DNA of 64,000 nt from Streptomyces zinciresistens K42 (GTDB taxonomy: Bacteria > Actinomycetota > Actinomycetes > Streptomycetales > Streptomycetaceae). The notes beneath the pieces are model-generated. The model searched no databases. It was not told the origin of the DNA and worked only from the letters and a program-made list of their open reading frames with translations. The position numbers were made by a program, and so were the translations under genes. Shown in pieces: positions 15,508-23,913 of this stretch; position 1 is the stretch's first letter, and each line of letters begins with the position of its first letter. The DNA lies in the NCBI RefSeq assembly GCF_000225525.1, contig NZ_AGBF01000003.1:1-64000 (forward strand), written 5' to 3'.

Positions 15508-17338
15508 CGCTGTCGCCCCCTCTCTGATGACGCGGCCCGGAGCCGCTGTGCGTGGTGGAGTGGTGGTGCGGGGTGCCCGGACCGGTCCCGGAGGACGCGC
15601 GGGCATGGGAGCCGACGGCGAACGTGCTGCCCGCCACGGAGTCGATGTGCACCCCGCCCCTACTGATGTTGACCACCTTCTGCACGAACTCGCCGGTCTG
15701 GTAACCGTGATCGGCCAGCGCCGTGCGCACCCCGTTCGCGATGCGGTCCTGCACGCTCCTGAGGTAGCGGTCGACGTCCATCTGCTGGAAGAGCGACCCG
15801 GACCGGGCCGCGGCCAGCTCGCGCACCGAGACCGCGGGGCCGTCGGGCAGCGCGTTGGCGTAGCCGCCGGCGAGCAACTGCCAGCCGTACGCGGCCCCGT
15901 GGCCCAGGGTGGCCAGGGAGCGGATCGAGGCGCCCGGCACCTGGCCGACCGCCCAGGTGGCCCTGCCGAACAAGTTGTTGCTGCGGAACCGGTGGGCGGT
16001 GCGGTCGGCGTCCTTGAAGTCCGCGCGGATCGGCTGCAGTACATGCGGGGCGATCTCCAGCATCAGCATGCGGCCCTGGGTGTGGATCCGCACGTAGACG
16101 GTCACCACCAACTCCTCCTCCCAGCCGCCCACACGGACCCGCAGGAAGTGCCGCCGCTTCTCGGCGCCCTCCTCCACGGCCCGAGCCCGGTGCTCCTCGA
16201 ACGCCTCCTCGCGGTACGGGGCGTCCTCACGGCGCCCGAGCCCCTCGGCGGGCAGGAAGACGCACTCGTCGACCTCCAGCCAGCGCAGCCGGTCGCGTAC
16301 GGCGTGCCCGGCGTACTCCGAGGGCAGCCGCAGCCCCTCGACCAGGGGGCGGACGGCGTCCAGGATCGTCCGGTTGCTCATCGGCCGGACCTTCCTCACC
16401 CCGTCGGGCCGCAGCTCGACGGCCAGCACCCAGGTGTCGTAGGCCGCACCGGCCCCGCAGAACGGGCGCGCCCCGTGGTACATGATGAGCGGCGCGCGCT
16501 GCTCCAGCCGGATGCGCTCCTTCAGCCGCTGGAACCGCCGGCTCTCCGTGTTCTCCGCGGGGTCCGCGGCGGCGTCCGCGAACCGCTCGGGTGAGAGCTC
16601 GGCGCCCAGGGCGCGGGCGAACTGGCTGCGCTGGGCGCCCGTGCAGACGGCGACGCCCACGAAGAGCACCAGCGCGAGCCACGCCTGGAGCGGCTCGACC
16701 GTGCCGTCACCGCCGACCATCTGCGACAGGCCGGGCAGCAGCCCCTCGAAGAAGCCCCAGAAGCCCGGGGAGCCGCCCGAGGAGTACGACTGGCAGTAGC
16801 CGGCGGCGTCGTACGCCTCGCAGACGGGTTCGGACGAGGCGGAGTCGGCGTCGGAGAACGCGAAGACGACCGTGGCGGCCAGGAAGAGAGCGAACACGAT
16901 CCGGCCGAGCCAGCGGATGGCGAACGCCGCGAGTCGCCGCGCGAACGGCGGCCCGTCGCCGTCGCCCCGGACCGCGGCCCCCATGGCCAGGAGCAGGCTG
17001 GGCAGGAGGTAGCCCACGAGCAGGAAGTCGGTCGCGAACAGGCCCACCACCCACAGCCCCACGATCGCGCCGGCCCAGCCCAGCTCCAGGCGCCGGGCCC
17101 GCAGGGCGTGCGCGAGGACGCGGGCGGCGTCGTACCCGAGCGAGGGCGCCGCGATCCGCTGGTCGTTGAGGTCCAGCTCCTCGACGACCCGGTCCCGGTA
17201 GGCGGCGTCGAGATAGGCGCCGGCGCACAGCAGGCGGCTGGCCTCGCTGGCATGCGGCGCGACGGGCGGCGGAGTCGACGGCATGGGCTCGGCCGCCCCC
17301 GCGGACGGTGGCCGTGACGGCACACTGGCGGTACTCAC
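15494..17338 (-). CDS. Multi-pass membrane protein with C-terminal STFAVGSHA motif
   Basis: The protein has 614 residues and I do not recognise its family. There are about three to four hydrophobic segments: a long one near 90-125 that may hold two helices, one near 143-162, and one near 222-240. A large soluble domain (about 245-585) carries no catalytic motif that I can identify. The C-terminal ~50 residues contain NISRGGVHIDSVAGSTFAVG, a Gly/Ser/His-rich segment sharing STFA[VI]GSHA with the next gene's product. Start GTG 17338 has GGGGGAG 6 bases upstream. It is the first gene of the operon 17338-14112. The shared motif suggests that the two proteins interact. Confidence 0.78.
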   Translation of the reverse strand: MSTASVPSRPPSAGAAEPMPSTPPPVAPHASEASRLLCAGAYLDAAYRDRVVEELDLNDQRIAAPSLGYDAARVLAHALRARRLELGWAGAIVGLWVVGLFATDFLLVGYLLPSLLLAMGAAVRGDGDGPPFARRLAAFAIRWLGRIVFALFLAATVVFAFSDADSASSEPVCEAYDAAGYCQSYSSGGSPGFWGFFEGLLPGLSQMVGGDGTVEPLQAWLALVLFVGVAVCTGAQRSQFARALGAELSPERFADAAADPAENTESRRFQRLKERIRLEQRAPLIMYHGARPFCGAGAAYDTWVLAVELRPDGVRKVRPMSNRTILDAVRPLVEGLRLPSEYAGHAVRDRLRWLEVDECVFLPAEGLGRREDAPYREEAFEEHRARAVEEGAEKRRHFLRVRVGGWEEELVVTVYVRIHTQGRMLMLEIAPHVLQPIRADFKDADRTAHRFRSNNLFGRATWAVGQVPGASIRSLATLGHGAAYGWQLLAGGYANALPDGPAVSVRELAAARSGSLFQQMDVDRYLRSVQDRIANGVRTALADHGYQTGEFVQKVVNISRGGVHIDSVAGSTFAVGSHARASSGTGPGTPHHHSTTHSGSGPRHQRGGDSDGNG

Positions 17339-17497
17339 AGCATCTCCCCCGATGTGTGAACTGAATTGCTCTCAAAGACAACTGAGAAACCATCAGCATA
17401 GGGGGCCGGGATGACGGCGGAGCCGCGTTTCAAACAACCACCCGGTCACGCACAGACGTTCCATACGGACTCCGGCGGACGACCACAACCGGCCCTG

Positions 17498-17524
17498 CGG
17501 TCCGGCTGGACCACCACCGGACCG
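17498..17524 (-). terminator. Hairpin downstream of the minus-strand LuxR-type regulator
   Basis: Arms CGGTCCGG (17498-17505) and CCGGACCG (17517-17524) with an 11-nt loop lie about 84 bases past the regulator stop codon (17608) and before the promoter region of the membrane-protein operon. There is no U-run. It may mark the left transcriptional edge of the polyketide cluster. Confidence 0.45.
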
Positions 17525-17607
17525 GGGAGCGGCCCGACCGCGACGAGCGGGAGTGCCGGACGGCTGCCGGGGCGGCCGGATGGCTCGCGGGCCGGGGCCC
17601 GGCCGTG

Positions 17608-20600
17608 TCAGAGGGAACCGAGCGTGCCGGTCAGAGCGGCGGTGACGAGTTCGGTGCGGGACCGTTTTCCGGTTCGGGCGAACAGCCGGGACAGCCGCCG
17701 GGAGACCGCGTCCTCATTGAGGCGCAGGACGGTGGCGATCTGGCGGTTGGTGAGCTGTTCGGCGAGCAGGGCGGTCAGGAGGTGGTCGTTCTCGGCGGTG
17801 GCCTGCCGGCGGCCGGGGACGGTGAGTCCGGCCTCTCGCATCGCGGTCCGTGTGTGAAAGCGCCACAGCGTGGCACCGGTCAGGCCGAACAGTTCGTACG
17901 CCTCGTTGAGCAGTGCGGGCGGGCCGGCGCCCGTCTCGGCGGCGGCCACCAGGGTGGTTGCCGTCTCGAAGGGAAGGCCCCGGGCGCGCGCGAGCTCCAC
18001 GGCCTCGCGCAGATCGCGGCGGGCCGGGTCGGGCGCGTCATGTCGCAGGGCGCAGGCCGAGGCCAGCAGGTGCCGCAGGCGGGACCGCTCGCTGCCCGTC
18101 CGCCTGGTGATCCGCTCCAGGTGTTGCAGGCAGGCCATCGCCTCGGCGGTGCGCCCCGCCCGGCCCGCCACCTCCGCCAGCAGGGCCCACAGGTCGTCCG
18201 TGCCGTAGATCTGGTCGTGCGCCTGTGCCCTGTCCAGTCCGCCGCGCAGTGTCCGCCCGGCACCGTCCAGGTCGCCGAGGGCCATGAGCACTTCCGCTTC
18301 CGATGCGTGCAGCGCGCACTGCGGCGGGCTTCCCCCGGGACCGCGCAGGCCCTCCAGCAGCTGGAGAGCGCTGGTGATGCGTCCTCGGGCCAGCAGGATG
18401 CCCGCCGTCCACGCGGGCAGCGGCGAGTTGTCCGACACCGGGGTCAACCGGACCTCGTTGACGGCCATCAGACGGCGGGCCGATTCCAGTGCCTGGTCCC
18501 ACCGGCCCGTGAGGTGGTTGAAGAGGAACTGGCTGAGCGGGGGCAGCACCTGCACGCTCAGGCCGGTCGTCTCCAGCAGGGTTGTGGCCGCCTTGAGGTC
18601 GTAGCCGGTGAGCAGGTTGTCGAACATGCCGGCGACCAGCGAGTACATCTTGCCAGGGGGCAGCTCCGGGGCTTCCCGCATGGCGAGTTCGCGCCGGTAG
18701 GACTCCGGTCGGCCCATCGCCAGTTCAGCCATGGCGCTGAAACGGGCGGGTGCCGCGCGTGCGCCCGGACCGGTGTTCCACACCGCCTCGGTCCGTGCGA
18801 GCAGTTCCGCCGCCTCCGGCCACCGCGACAGATGGCACAGAGCAAGGGCCCGGCCGGTCACCTTGGCCAGGTCGGGCACCGGCAGCTCGTCCCACCAACG
18901 GGTCGTTGCGAGTCGGGACATCGTGGCCCAGTCCCGTGCGTTGGCCGTGACCGCCACGACGAGGCAGGCTGCCTCCTGCAGGTCGAGTGCGGTCAGCTTC
19001 GGTCCGGGGTTGCGCAGCAGGGACTCCCCGACGGTACGGCCGGTCCGGTAGTCGCACGTCAGATAGGCGGCCGTGGCGTGCCACTTCAGGACCAGGTCGC
19101 GGTCGCTGGGCTGCTCGATCAGGTCGGCGGCGGCCTTGAGCCACCGGAGCACCGCATGGTCGTCGGTACCGGGCGGCATCCGCTGGGCGGCGTCCGTCAG
19201 TTCGGCCACCGCGCGGTCACGGTCGACCAGGCTGCCCGCGTCCGTGATCCGGTCCGCCCGGTAGACCAACGCGTCCTTCTCCCCGAGCAGGACCGGCGGC
19301 GGGGCGACGGCCTCTCCGGCGCTCTCCGCGTCCGCGTGCGCCCAGAGGACGCCGACGGCCGCGGCGGACAGCCGGCTGCGCTCCATCGGCCGCAGCCGCT
19401 GCCGGACGGTGTGCGCCGTCAGCGGAAGACGGAAGGTCCAGCCCGCTACCGTGGCGTCGTCCGGGCAGGTCAGCTCGTCGACGATCCCCGCCCCGATCAG
19501 GCCGCGCACGCCGTCGCAGACGGCGTCGGCGGACAAGCCGGTCCAGGTCGCGGTCAGCTCCAGGGCCGGTCGGCCGAGCGGCCACAGGACGCTCAGCGCC
19601 GCGGCCACCGCACGACACGGCTCACCCAGCGCGTCCAGCGCCGAGACGAACCGGTCGTCGTCCGGCAGAACGGGCACCGGCGCCCTCGCGCCGATGAAGG
19701 CGTGGCGCTCGGCGACCCGGATCTCGCCGCGCCTGGCCCATCCGGTGATCAGAGCCTCGACCGCCCCCGGGACACCGCGGGCCAACTCGTCCGTCCGCCG
19801 GGTCAGGACGGCGTCGGGCGCCGCCTGCAGCCACCCCGCCACCACCGCGGCAGTGGTCTCCGGTGCCAGCCGGGGCAGCACCACCGTGCGGGCCCCTTCG
19901 GAACCGGCCAACTCGTCGACGGTCCCGGGCACCCCCGCACAGCCCGGTGTCCGGCCCCGCCCGGCCTTCCGCCCGGGGAGTGAGGTGCCCACGCCGACGG
20001 CGTCAGGGCCGCCCGCCGCCGTGCCGTCCGCGCCCGGTCCGACGTTCCGCACCGCCGACACCACCAGGCGGACATCGGCCGAGAGCGGCGAGACGTCGAT
20101 CCCGCCCAGCAGGGCCAGGGAGTCGGCGTCGGCATGCTGGGCGTCATCGACCAGGACGGTCACCGGCGCGGAACGGGCCAGGGCGGCGCGGAGCAGGGTG
20201 TCCATGGCCGTCCCGTCACGCCGGTCGACGGCGGACCGCGCCCGAGCGACCAGCCCCGCGGCCGGCCGCAGGCGTTCCTCGGCGGACGGGTGCTCTTCGA
20301 GCACCGTGACGAGTTGCAGCGCCAGCAGCAGAGGCCGTGCACGGTCGCCCGGAACGCAGTCCACGGCAGCCGTGGCGGTCCCCTGTGCGCGCAGCCGCGC
20401 GCCGACCGCCTTGAGGAACGTGGTGCGGCCCACGCCGCGTTCGCCCCGCACGAGCACCAGGCGCGGGCCGGCAGGAGCGCTCAGGCAGTCGTGGACCTCT
20501 TCCGACTCACGCGCGCGGCCGAGCAGGCAGTCGTCGGTGCGGTCCACGCGCGCGGCCGTACCCCAGCTGAACAGTTCGTTGTTGCCCGACCACGAAGCCA

Positions 20601-20652
20601 CGGTGCAGTGCATCCTCTTGTTCATCGGTTTGCCCAGGTGGGCTGTGAACAT
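17608..20652 (-). CDS. LuxR-family large ATP-binding regulator (LAL), cluster-situated
   Basis: This 1014-residue regulator has a P-loop ATPase domain at the N-terminus: LLGRARESEEV, then GERGVGRTTF at 70-79 and Walker B VLVDDAQ near 166-172. A long helical repeat-type middle follows, with a C-terminal LuxR helix-turn-helix (about 960-1010: LTNRQIATVLRLNEDAVSRR). Such LAL proteins are usual pathway activators of polyketide clusters. The Walker A lysine is replaced by arginine (GVGRTT), which may weaken ATP hydrolysis. The start ATG at 20652 is chosen because GGAG lies about 8 bases upstream; an internal ATG at 20625 lacks a binding site. It diverges from a second LAL gene, with a 21-nt palindrome between them. 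Confidence 0.9.
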   Translation of the reverse strand: MFTAHLGKPMNKRMHCTVASWSGNNELFSWGTAARVDRTDDCLLGRARESEEVHDCLSAPAGPRLVLVRGERGVGRTTFLKAVGARLRAQGTATAAVDCVPGDRARPLLLALQLVTVLEEHPSAEERLRPAAGLVARARSAVDRRDGTAMDTLLRAALARSAPVTVLVDDAQHADADSLALLGGIDVSPLSADVRLVVSAVRNVGPGADGTAAGGPDAVGVGTSLPGRKAGRGRTPGCAGVPGTVDELAGSEGARTVVLPRLAPETTAAVVAGWLQAAPDAVLTRRTDELARGVPGAVEALITGWARRGEIRVAERHAFIGARAPVPVLPDDDRFVSALDALGEPCRAVAAALSVLWPLGRPALELTATWTGLSADAVCDGVRGLIGAGIVDELTCPDDATVAGWTFRLPLTAHTVRQRLRPMERSRLSAAAVGVLWAHADAESAGEAVAPPPVLLGEKDALVYRADRITDAGSLVDRDRAVAELTDAAQRMPPGTDDHAVLRWLKAAADLIEQPSDRDLVLKWHATAAYLTCDYRTGRTVGESLLRNPGPKLTALDLQEAACLVVAVTANARDWATMSRLATTRWWDELPVPDLAKVTGRALALCHLSRWPEAAELLARTEAVWNTGPGARAAPARFSAMAELAMGRPESYRRELAMREAPELPPGKMYSLVAGMFDNLLTGYDLKAATTLLETTGLSVQVLPPLSQFLFNHLTGRWDQALESARRLMAVNEVRLTPVSDNSPLPAWTAGILLARGRITSALQLLEGLRGPGGSPPQCALHASEAEVLMALGDLDGAGRTLRGGLDRAQAHDQIYGTDDLWALLAEVAGRAGRTAEAMACLQHLERITRRTGSERSRLRHLLASACALRHDAPDPARRDLREAVELARARGLPFETATTLVAAAETGAGPPALLNEAYELFGLTGATLWRFHTRTAMREAGLTVPGRRQATAENDHLLTALLAEQLTNRQIATVLRLNEDAVSRRLSRLFARTGKRSRTELVTAALTGTLGSL

Positions 20653-20664
20653 GGGCGTCTCCGG

Positions 20665-20685
20665 CGGCCCCCGCTGCGGGGGCCG
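20665..20685. promoter_or_regulatory. 21-nt perfect palindrome between two divergent LAL regulators
   Basis: CGGCCCCCGC and its exact complement GCGGGGGCCG surround a single central T (20675). It begins 13 bp upstream of the minus-strand regulator's ATG. It may be a regulator binding site or, in the RNA, a stem of at least 8 bp with a 5-nt loop close to the ribosome-binding site. No clear promoter pair could be assigned in the 184-bp gap. Confidence 0.5.
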
Positions 20686-20836
20686 GCTCGCTGACTTTAT
20701 GAGCGGCGCCGTGGAACGACCACGTCTTCTACGTCAACTTTGCGTTACAGGAGGGGTATTCATCCCTTCCCCGGTCAACGCAGATCATCCGGGAGCCGTC
20801 TTCCTTCCGGGTTGGTCAAACGAGCGAGGTGGCATC

Positions 20837-23734
20837 GTGCAGCAGAGTCATGGAACGGTCATCGGCAGGAACGACGATGTCCGCGAAGTAGCCGATGCCC
20901 TGTGCGCCACGGGTGACGCGGCACGTGTCCTGCTCATCACCGCCGAGGCCGGGATGGGCAAGACCGCCGTGGTGGAGCAGGCGAGACGTGCGGCGATCCA
21001 GGACGGCGCCGTGGTTCTGCGGCTCGGCTGGAAGGACGAGGACGCCGATGACACGCCCGACGAGATCGTCATCGACTCCGGCTGCGGCCTGTTCGTCGAG
21101 GACCCCGGCGGCTGCCTGCCGCCTCTCACCACGGCCCGCCGGGTACGGCTGCGCGCCGCCGCGCGGGAAGGACAGGTGACCGGGCTGTCCGCCTTCTCCG
21201 AGGCACTGACCGAGACGTCCCGCCAGACCCCGTTCGCGCTGATCGTCGACGGCGTCGAGCGCATGCCGCGAAGCAGCGTCGAAGCACTGGTGCTGCTGTT
21301 GCGGGTCTGCCGCCCGCGCGGCGTACCCGTGGTGCTGGCCGGCCGGCCGCAGCCCGCGGCGGACCCCGGCCGCGCCCGGCTGACGGCCGCGGCCGACCGG
21401 ATTCTCCGACTGCCGCCACTGCACGCGGCCGACGTCGCCACGCTCGTCCGCGTCAACATCGCCAGGCGGTTCGGCCGCCCGGCCGAACCCGCGCTCGCGG
21501 ACGCCGTCTCACGGGCGCTGGGCACACTGACGGGCAACCCGCGGGCCGTGCTGTCGGTGCTCCACACACTGGACGAGCGGGACCTGCTGGAACTCGACGG
21601 CCAGCTGTGCCTCACGCTTGCCGAGAAGCATCTGCGGCTGACCGCGGGGCTGGCCGAACGCCTCGTGTTCGGTGAGCCCCACGCGCCTGCGGGCTTCGAG
21701 ATCGTCCGCGCGGCGATCGTCGCCGCCCATGGACTGGACCACGCCGAAGTCCGCGTCGACGACGTGTCCCGGCTGACGCCGGCGGCCGACGCCCAGCACA
21801 TCGAGCGCACACTGGACCGGCTGGTCGCGGACCGGATACTGGCCATCGACCAGCAGGGCCGCCTGTCCTTCGCCGTCCCGGCGCTCGCGGCCGCCTTACG
21901 GACCCTGCCCGGCCGCAGCGGCGTGCGGGACCTTCACGCGCGGCTCGTCACGCCGGTGGTGGACCGGCTCGGAGCCGAAGCCGCCGGCGGTGGCTACCCG
22001 GGGCTGGCCGACCACGTCGCAGCCGCCGGGCCGCACCTGGACGACGCCCTCGCCGTGCCGCTGCTGCTGGCCGCGGCCCGGGAGGACGCCAGGATCAACT
22101 GGCGAAGACCTGCCCGCGCCTACGCTGCGGCCCTTCGCCGGCTCGCGCCGCAGGACGGGCGCACACGCGGCGTGCTGACCGAGGCGAGCAGTCTGGGCCT
22201 GCGGTACGGCGACACCGGCGGGCTTCTGGCGCTCGGCGAGCCGCTGCTCGCCTGCCTGGACCTGCGGCACTCCGGCACCACCGAGGACACCACCGAGGAC
22301 GCCGAGGACGCCGCCGAGGACGCCGCCGAGGACGTCACCGAGGACGTCACCGAGGACGCCACCGGGACACCGGCGGACCTCCAGGCCGTTGCCGGCGCCT
22401 GGGTGTGGGCGGCCGTTCACGAACACCGCTCCCCGTACGCCGACGACACCGACCCCCGCTACCGTGAGGCGCTGGAACGGCTTCCCACCGCGACCGGACT
22501 GGCAGCGCTCGGCGGCCTCTACGGCATCGGCCCGGTGACGCTCCGCCCGGCACTCACCGCGAACCCCGCCCCGGACACCGGGCCCCGACCCGGCTCCGCG
22601 CCGTTGCCCTCGCCCGCCGAACTGCACCTGATGACCGCCGCGGTGGGCAGCGACACCGAGCTGCGCCGGGCACTCCAGGGCCTGCCCCCCGGCACGATCG
22701 ACGAGGGGGCCCTGGACTCGCTGCGCAACGCCGCCGCCTACGCGGACCTGGCCGGCGCTCTCACCGCCGTCCTCGGCGACCGGTACACCGCGGCACCCGA
22801 AAGCGTCGCCGCCCAGTACCGGGGCATGATGCGCGACTACCTGGCGGGGGACTGGGACGCCGCGCTGGTCGGCGCCCGCCGCATCGAGGTGCGCAGCCGG
22901 ACCCACGGCGCGGCGGGCGTCCCCCACCTGGCGCGGGCGCTGGCCGCGGAAATCCACTGCACGCGCGGGGACTTCGCACGTGCCCAGGCGTGGCTCGCCC
23001 TGATACCCGACACCCTCACCCATCCGCTGGCGGCGCGGGCACGGCTGGCCGTCCGGTACTGGTCGGGAGAGAAGGAGGCGCTGGAAGGGGCCTGGCACGA
23101 CGTGCGGCAGGCACGAAAGAGCGGCCTGCTCGCCGGTGTCGAGCGTGTGCTGCTGCGCATCCTGTCGCTCGCCGCCCTCGCGGACATGACGCAGACGGTC
23201 CAGCGGGCCCTGGAGGAACTGGAAACCCTGCACGAGGAGGCGGCCTCCCCCATGACCCGCGAGGTCCTCCTCATCGCACGCGGCGTCGCACACCACGACG
23301 TGGACGGCGCACTGACCGCCGACCGCATGCTCACGAGCCGAGGCGACGTCTACCTGAGCGTCATCTCCAGCCTCTGCCTCGCGTACCTCACCGACGACCC
23401 CCGCGCATGGCTGACCGAGGCCATGCGCAAGGCCCACAACCTCGCCCTCGGCCGGCCCTTCCGCACCATCGTGAACCGGATCGCACAGCTGCGCGACATC
23501 CCGGTACCGAGACTCCGCCAACCCGACGACAAGCTGACCGAACTCGACATCAGGCTGGCACGCATGGTCAGCGACGGCGCGACCAACCGGCAGATCGCCG
23601 CAGAACTCGCCTGCAGCCCCAAGACCGTGGAGCAGCGCCTGACACGACTGTTCCAGCGCACCGGCTGCCGCTCCCGGACAGAGCTCACCGCGGCCTGGCT
23701 GAACGGAACCCTCACCCGGCCCACCCCGGGGTGA
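20837..23734 (+). CDS. LuxR-family large ATP-binding regulator (LAL) with in-frame TTA codon
   Basis: This 965-residue regulator is probably a pathway-specific activator of the PKS genes. Motifs are VIGRNDDV (8-15), Walker A AEAGMGKTA (36-44), a Walker B-like LIVDGVERM, a long alpha-helical middle, and a C-terminal LuxR helix-turn-helix (ATNRQIAAELACSPKTVEQR). The start GTG at 20837 is preceded by GCGAGGTGG. The open frame extends much further upstream, but that part overlaps the opposite gene and looks non-native. Oddities: an acidic Glu-Asp repeat (about residues 482-509) and a TTA leucine codon at residue 354 (bases 21896-21898). In Streptomyces TTA is read by the bldA tRNA, so translation may be tied to developmental stage. 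The P450 gene follows on the same strand after 179 bp. Confidence 0.9.
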   Translation: MQQSHGTVIGRNDDVREVADALCATGDAARVLLITAEAGMGKTAVVEQARRAAIQDGAVVLRLGWKDEDADDTPDEIVIDSGCGLFVEDPGGCLPPLTTARRVRLRAAAREGQVTGLSAFSEALTETSRQTPFALIVDGVERMPRSSVEALVLLLRVCRPRGVPVVLAGRPQPAADPGRARLTAAADRILRLPPLHAADVATLVRVNIARRFGRPAEPALADAVSRALGTLTGNPRAVLSVLHTLDERDLLELDGQLCLTLAEKHLRLTAGLAERLVFGEPHAPAGFEIVRAAIVAAHGLDHAEVRVDDVSRLTPAADAQHIERTLDRLVADRILAIDQQGRLSFAVPALAAALRTLPGRSGVRDLHARLVTPVVDRLGAEAAGGGYPGLADHVAAAGPHLDDALAVPLLLAAAREDARINWRRPARAYAAALRRLAPQDGRTRGVLTEASSLGLRYGDTGGLLALGEPLLACLDLRHSGTTEDTTEDAEDAAEDAAEDVTEDVTEDATGTPADLQAVAGAWVWAAVHEHRSPYADDTDPRYREALERLPTATGLAALGGLYGIGPVTLRPALTANPAPDTGPRPGSAPLPSPAELHLMTAAVGSDTELRRALQGLPPGTIDEGALDSLRNAAAYADLAGALTAVLGDRYTAAPESVAAQYRGMMRDYLAGDWDAALVGARRIEVRSRTHGAAGVPHLARALAAEIHCTRGDFARAQAWLALIPDTLTHPLAARARLAVRYWSGEKEALEGAWHDVRQARKSGLLAGVERVLLRILSLAALADMTQTVQRALEELETLHEEAASPMTREVLLIARGVAHHDVDGALTADRMLTSRGDVYLSVISSLCLAYLTDDPRAWLTEAMRKAHNLALGRPFRTIVNRIAQLRDIPVPRLRQPDDKLTELDIRLARMVSDGATNRQIAAELACSPKTVEQRLTRLFQRTGCRSRTELTAAWLNGTLTRPTPG
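22280..22363 (+). repeat. Tandem 9-12-bp repeat encoding an acidic Glu-Asp tract
   Basis: Imperfect units built on GAGGAC followed by GCC, GCCGCC, GTCACC or similar are repeated seven times inside the plus-strand LAL regulator gene. They encode an acidic run of [T/A/V]-[T/A]-E-D units. All units stay in frame, so the number of copies could vary without breaking the protein. Confidence 0.75.
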
Positions 23735-23913
23735 GTGCACCCGCGCGCAGGGGTCAACAGCTCCCGCCTTTTGTCTAAGGAATTTCACAGAACGCGCCCG
23801 CAGGGCCCTTTCGGCGCGCAATCGGGTCGACGGCGAAGCTAGCATCGAGATCGAGCCAGCCGGTGTAGCGGCCGACGACCTCAACGCGTGGATCGTGAAT
23901 CGATGGAGGAGTC

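Noticed and set aside
19409..20836. N-terminal extension of the plus-strand LAL regulator by up to 476 codons
   Set aside because: The extension is antisense to the other LAL gene and has no domain features. A GTG with a good ribosome-binding site at 20837 sits directly before the conserved GRxxx-ATPase start.
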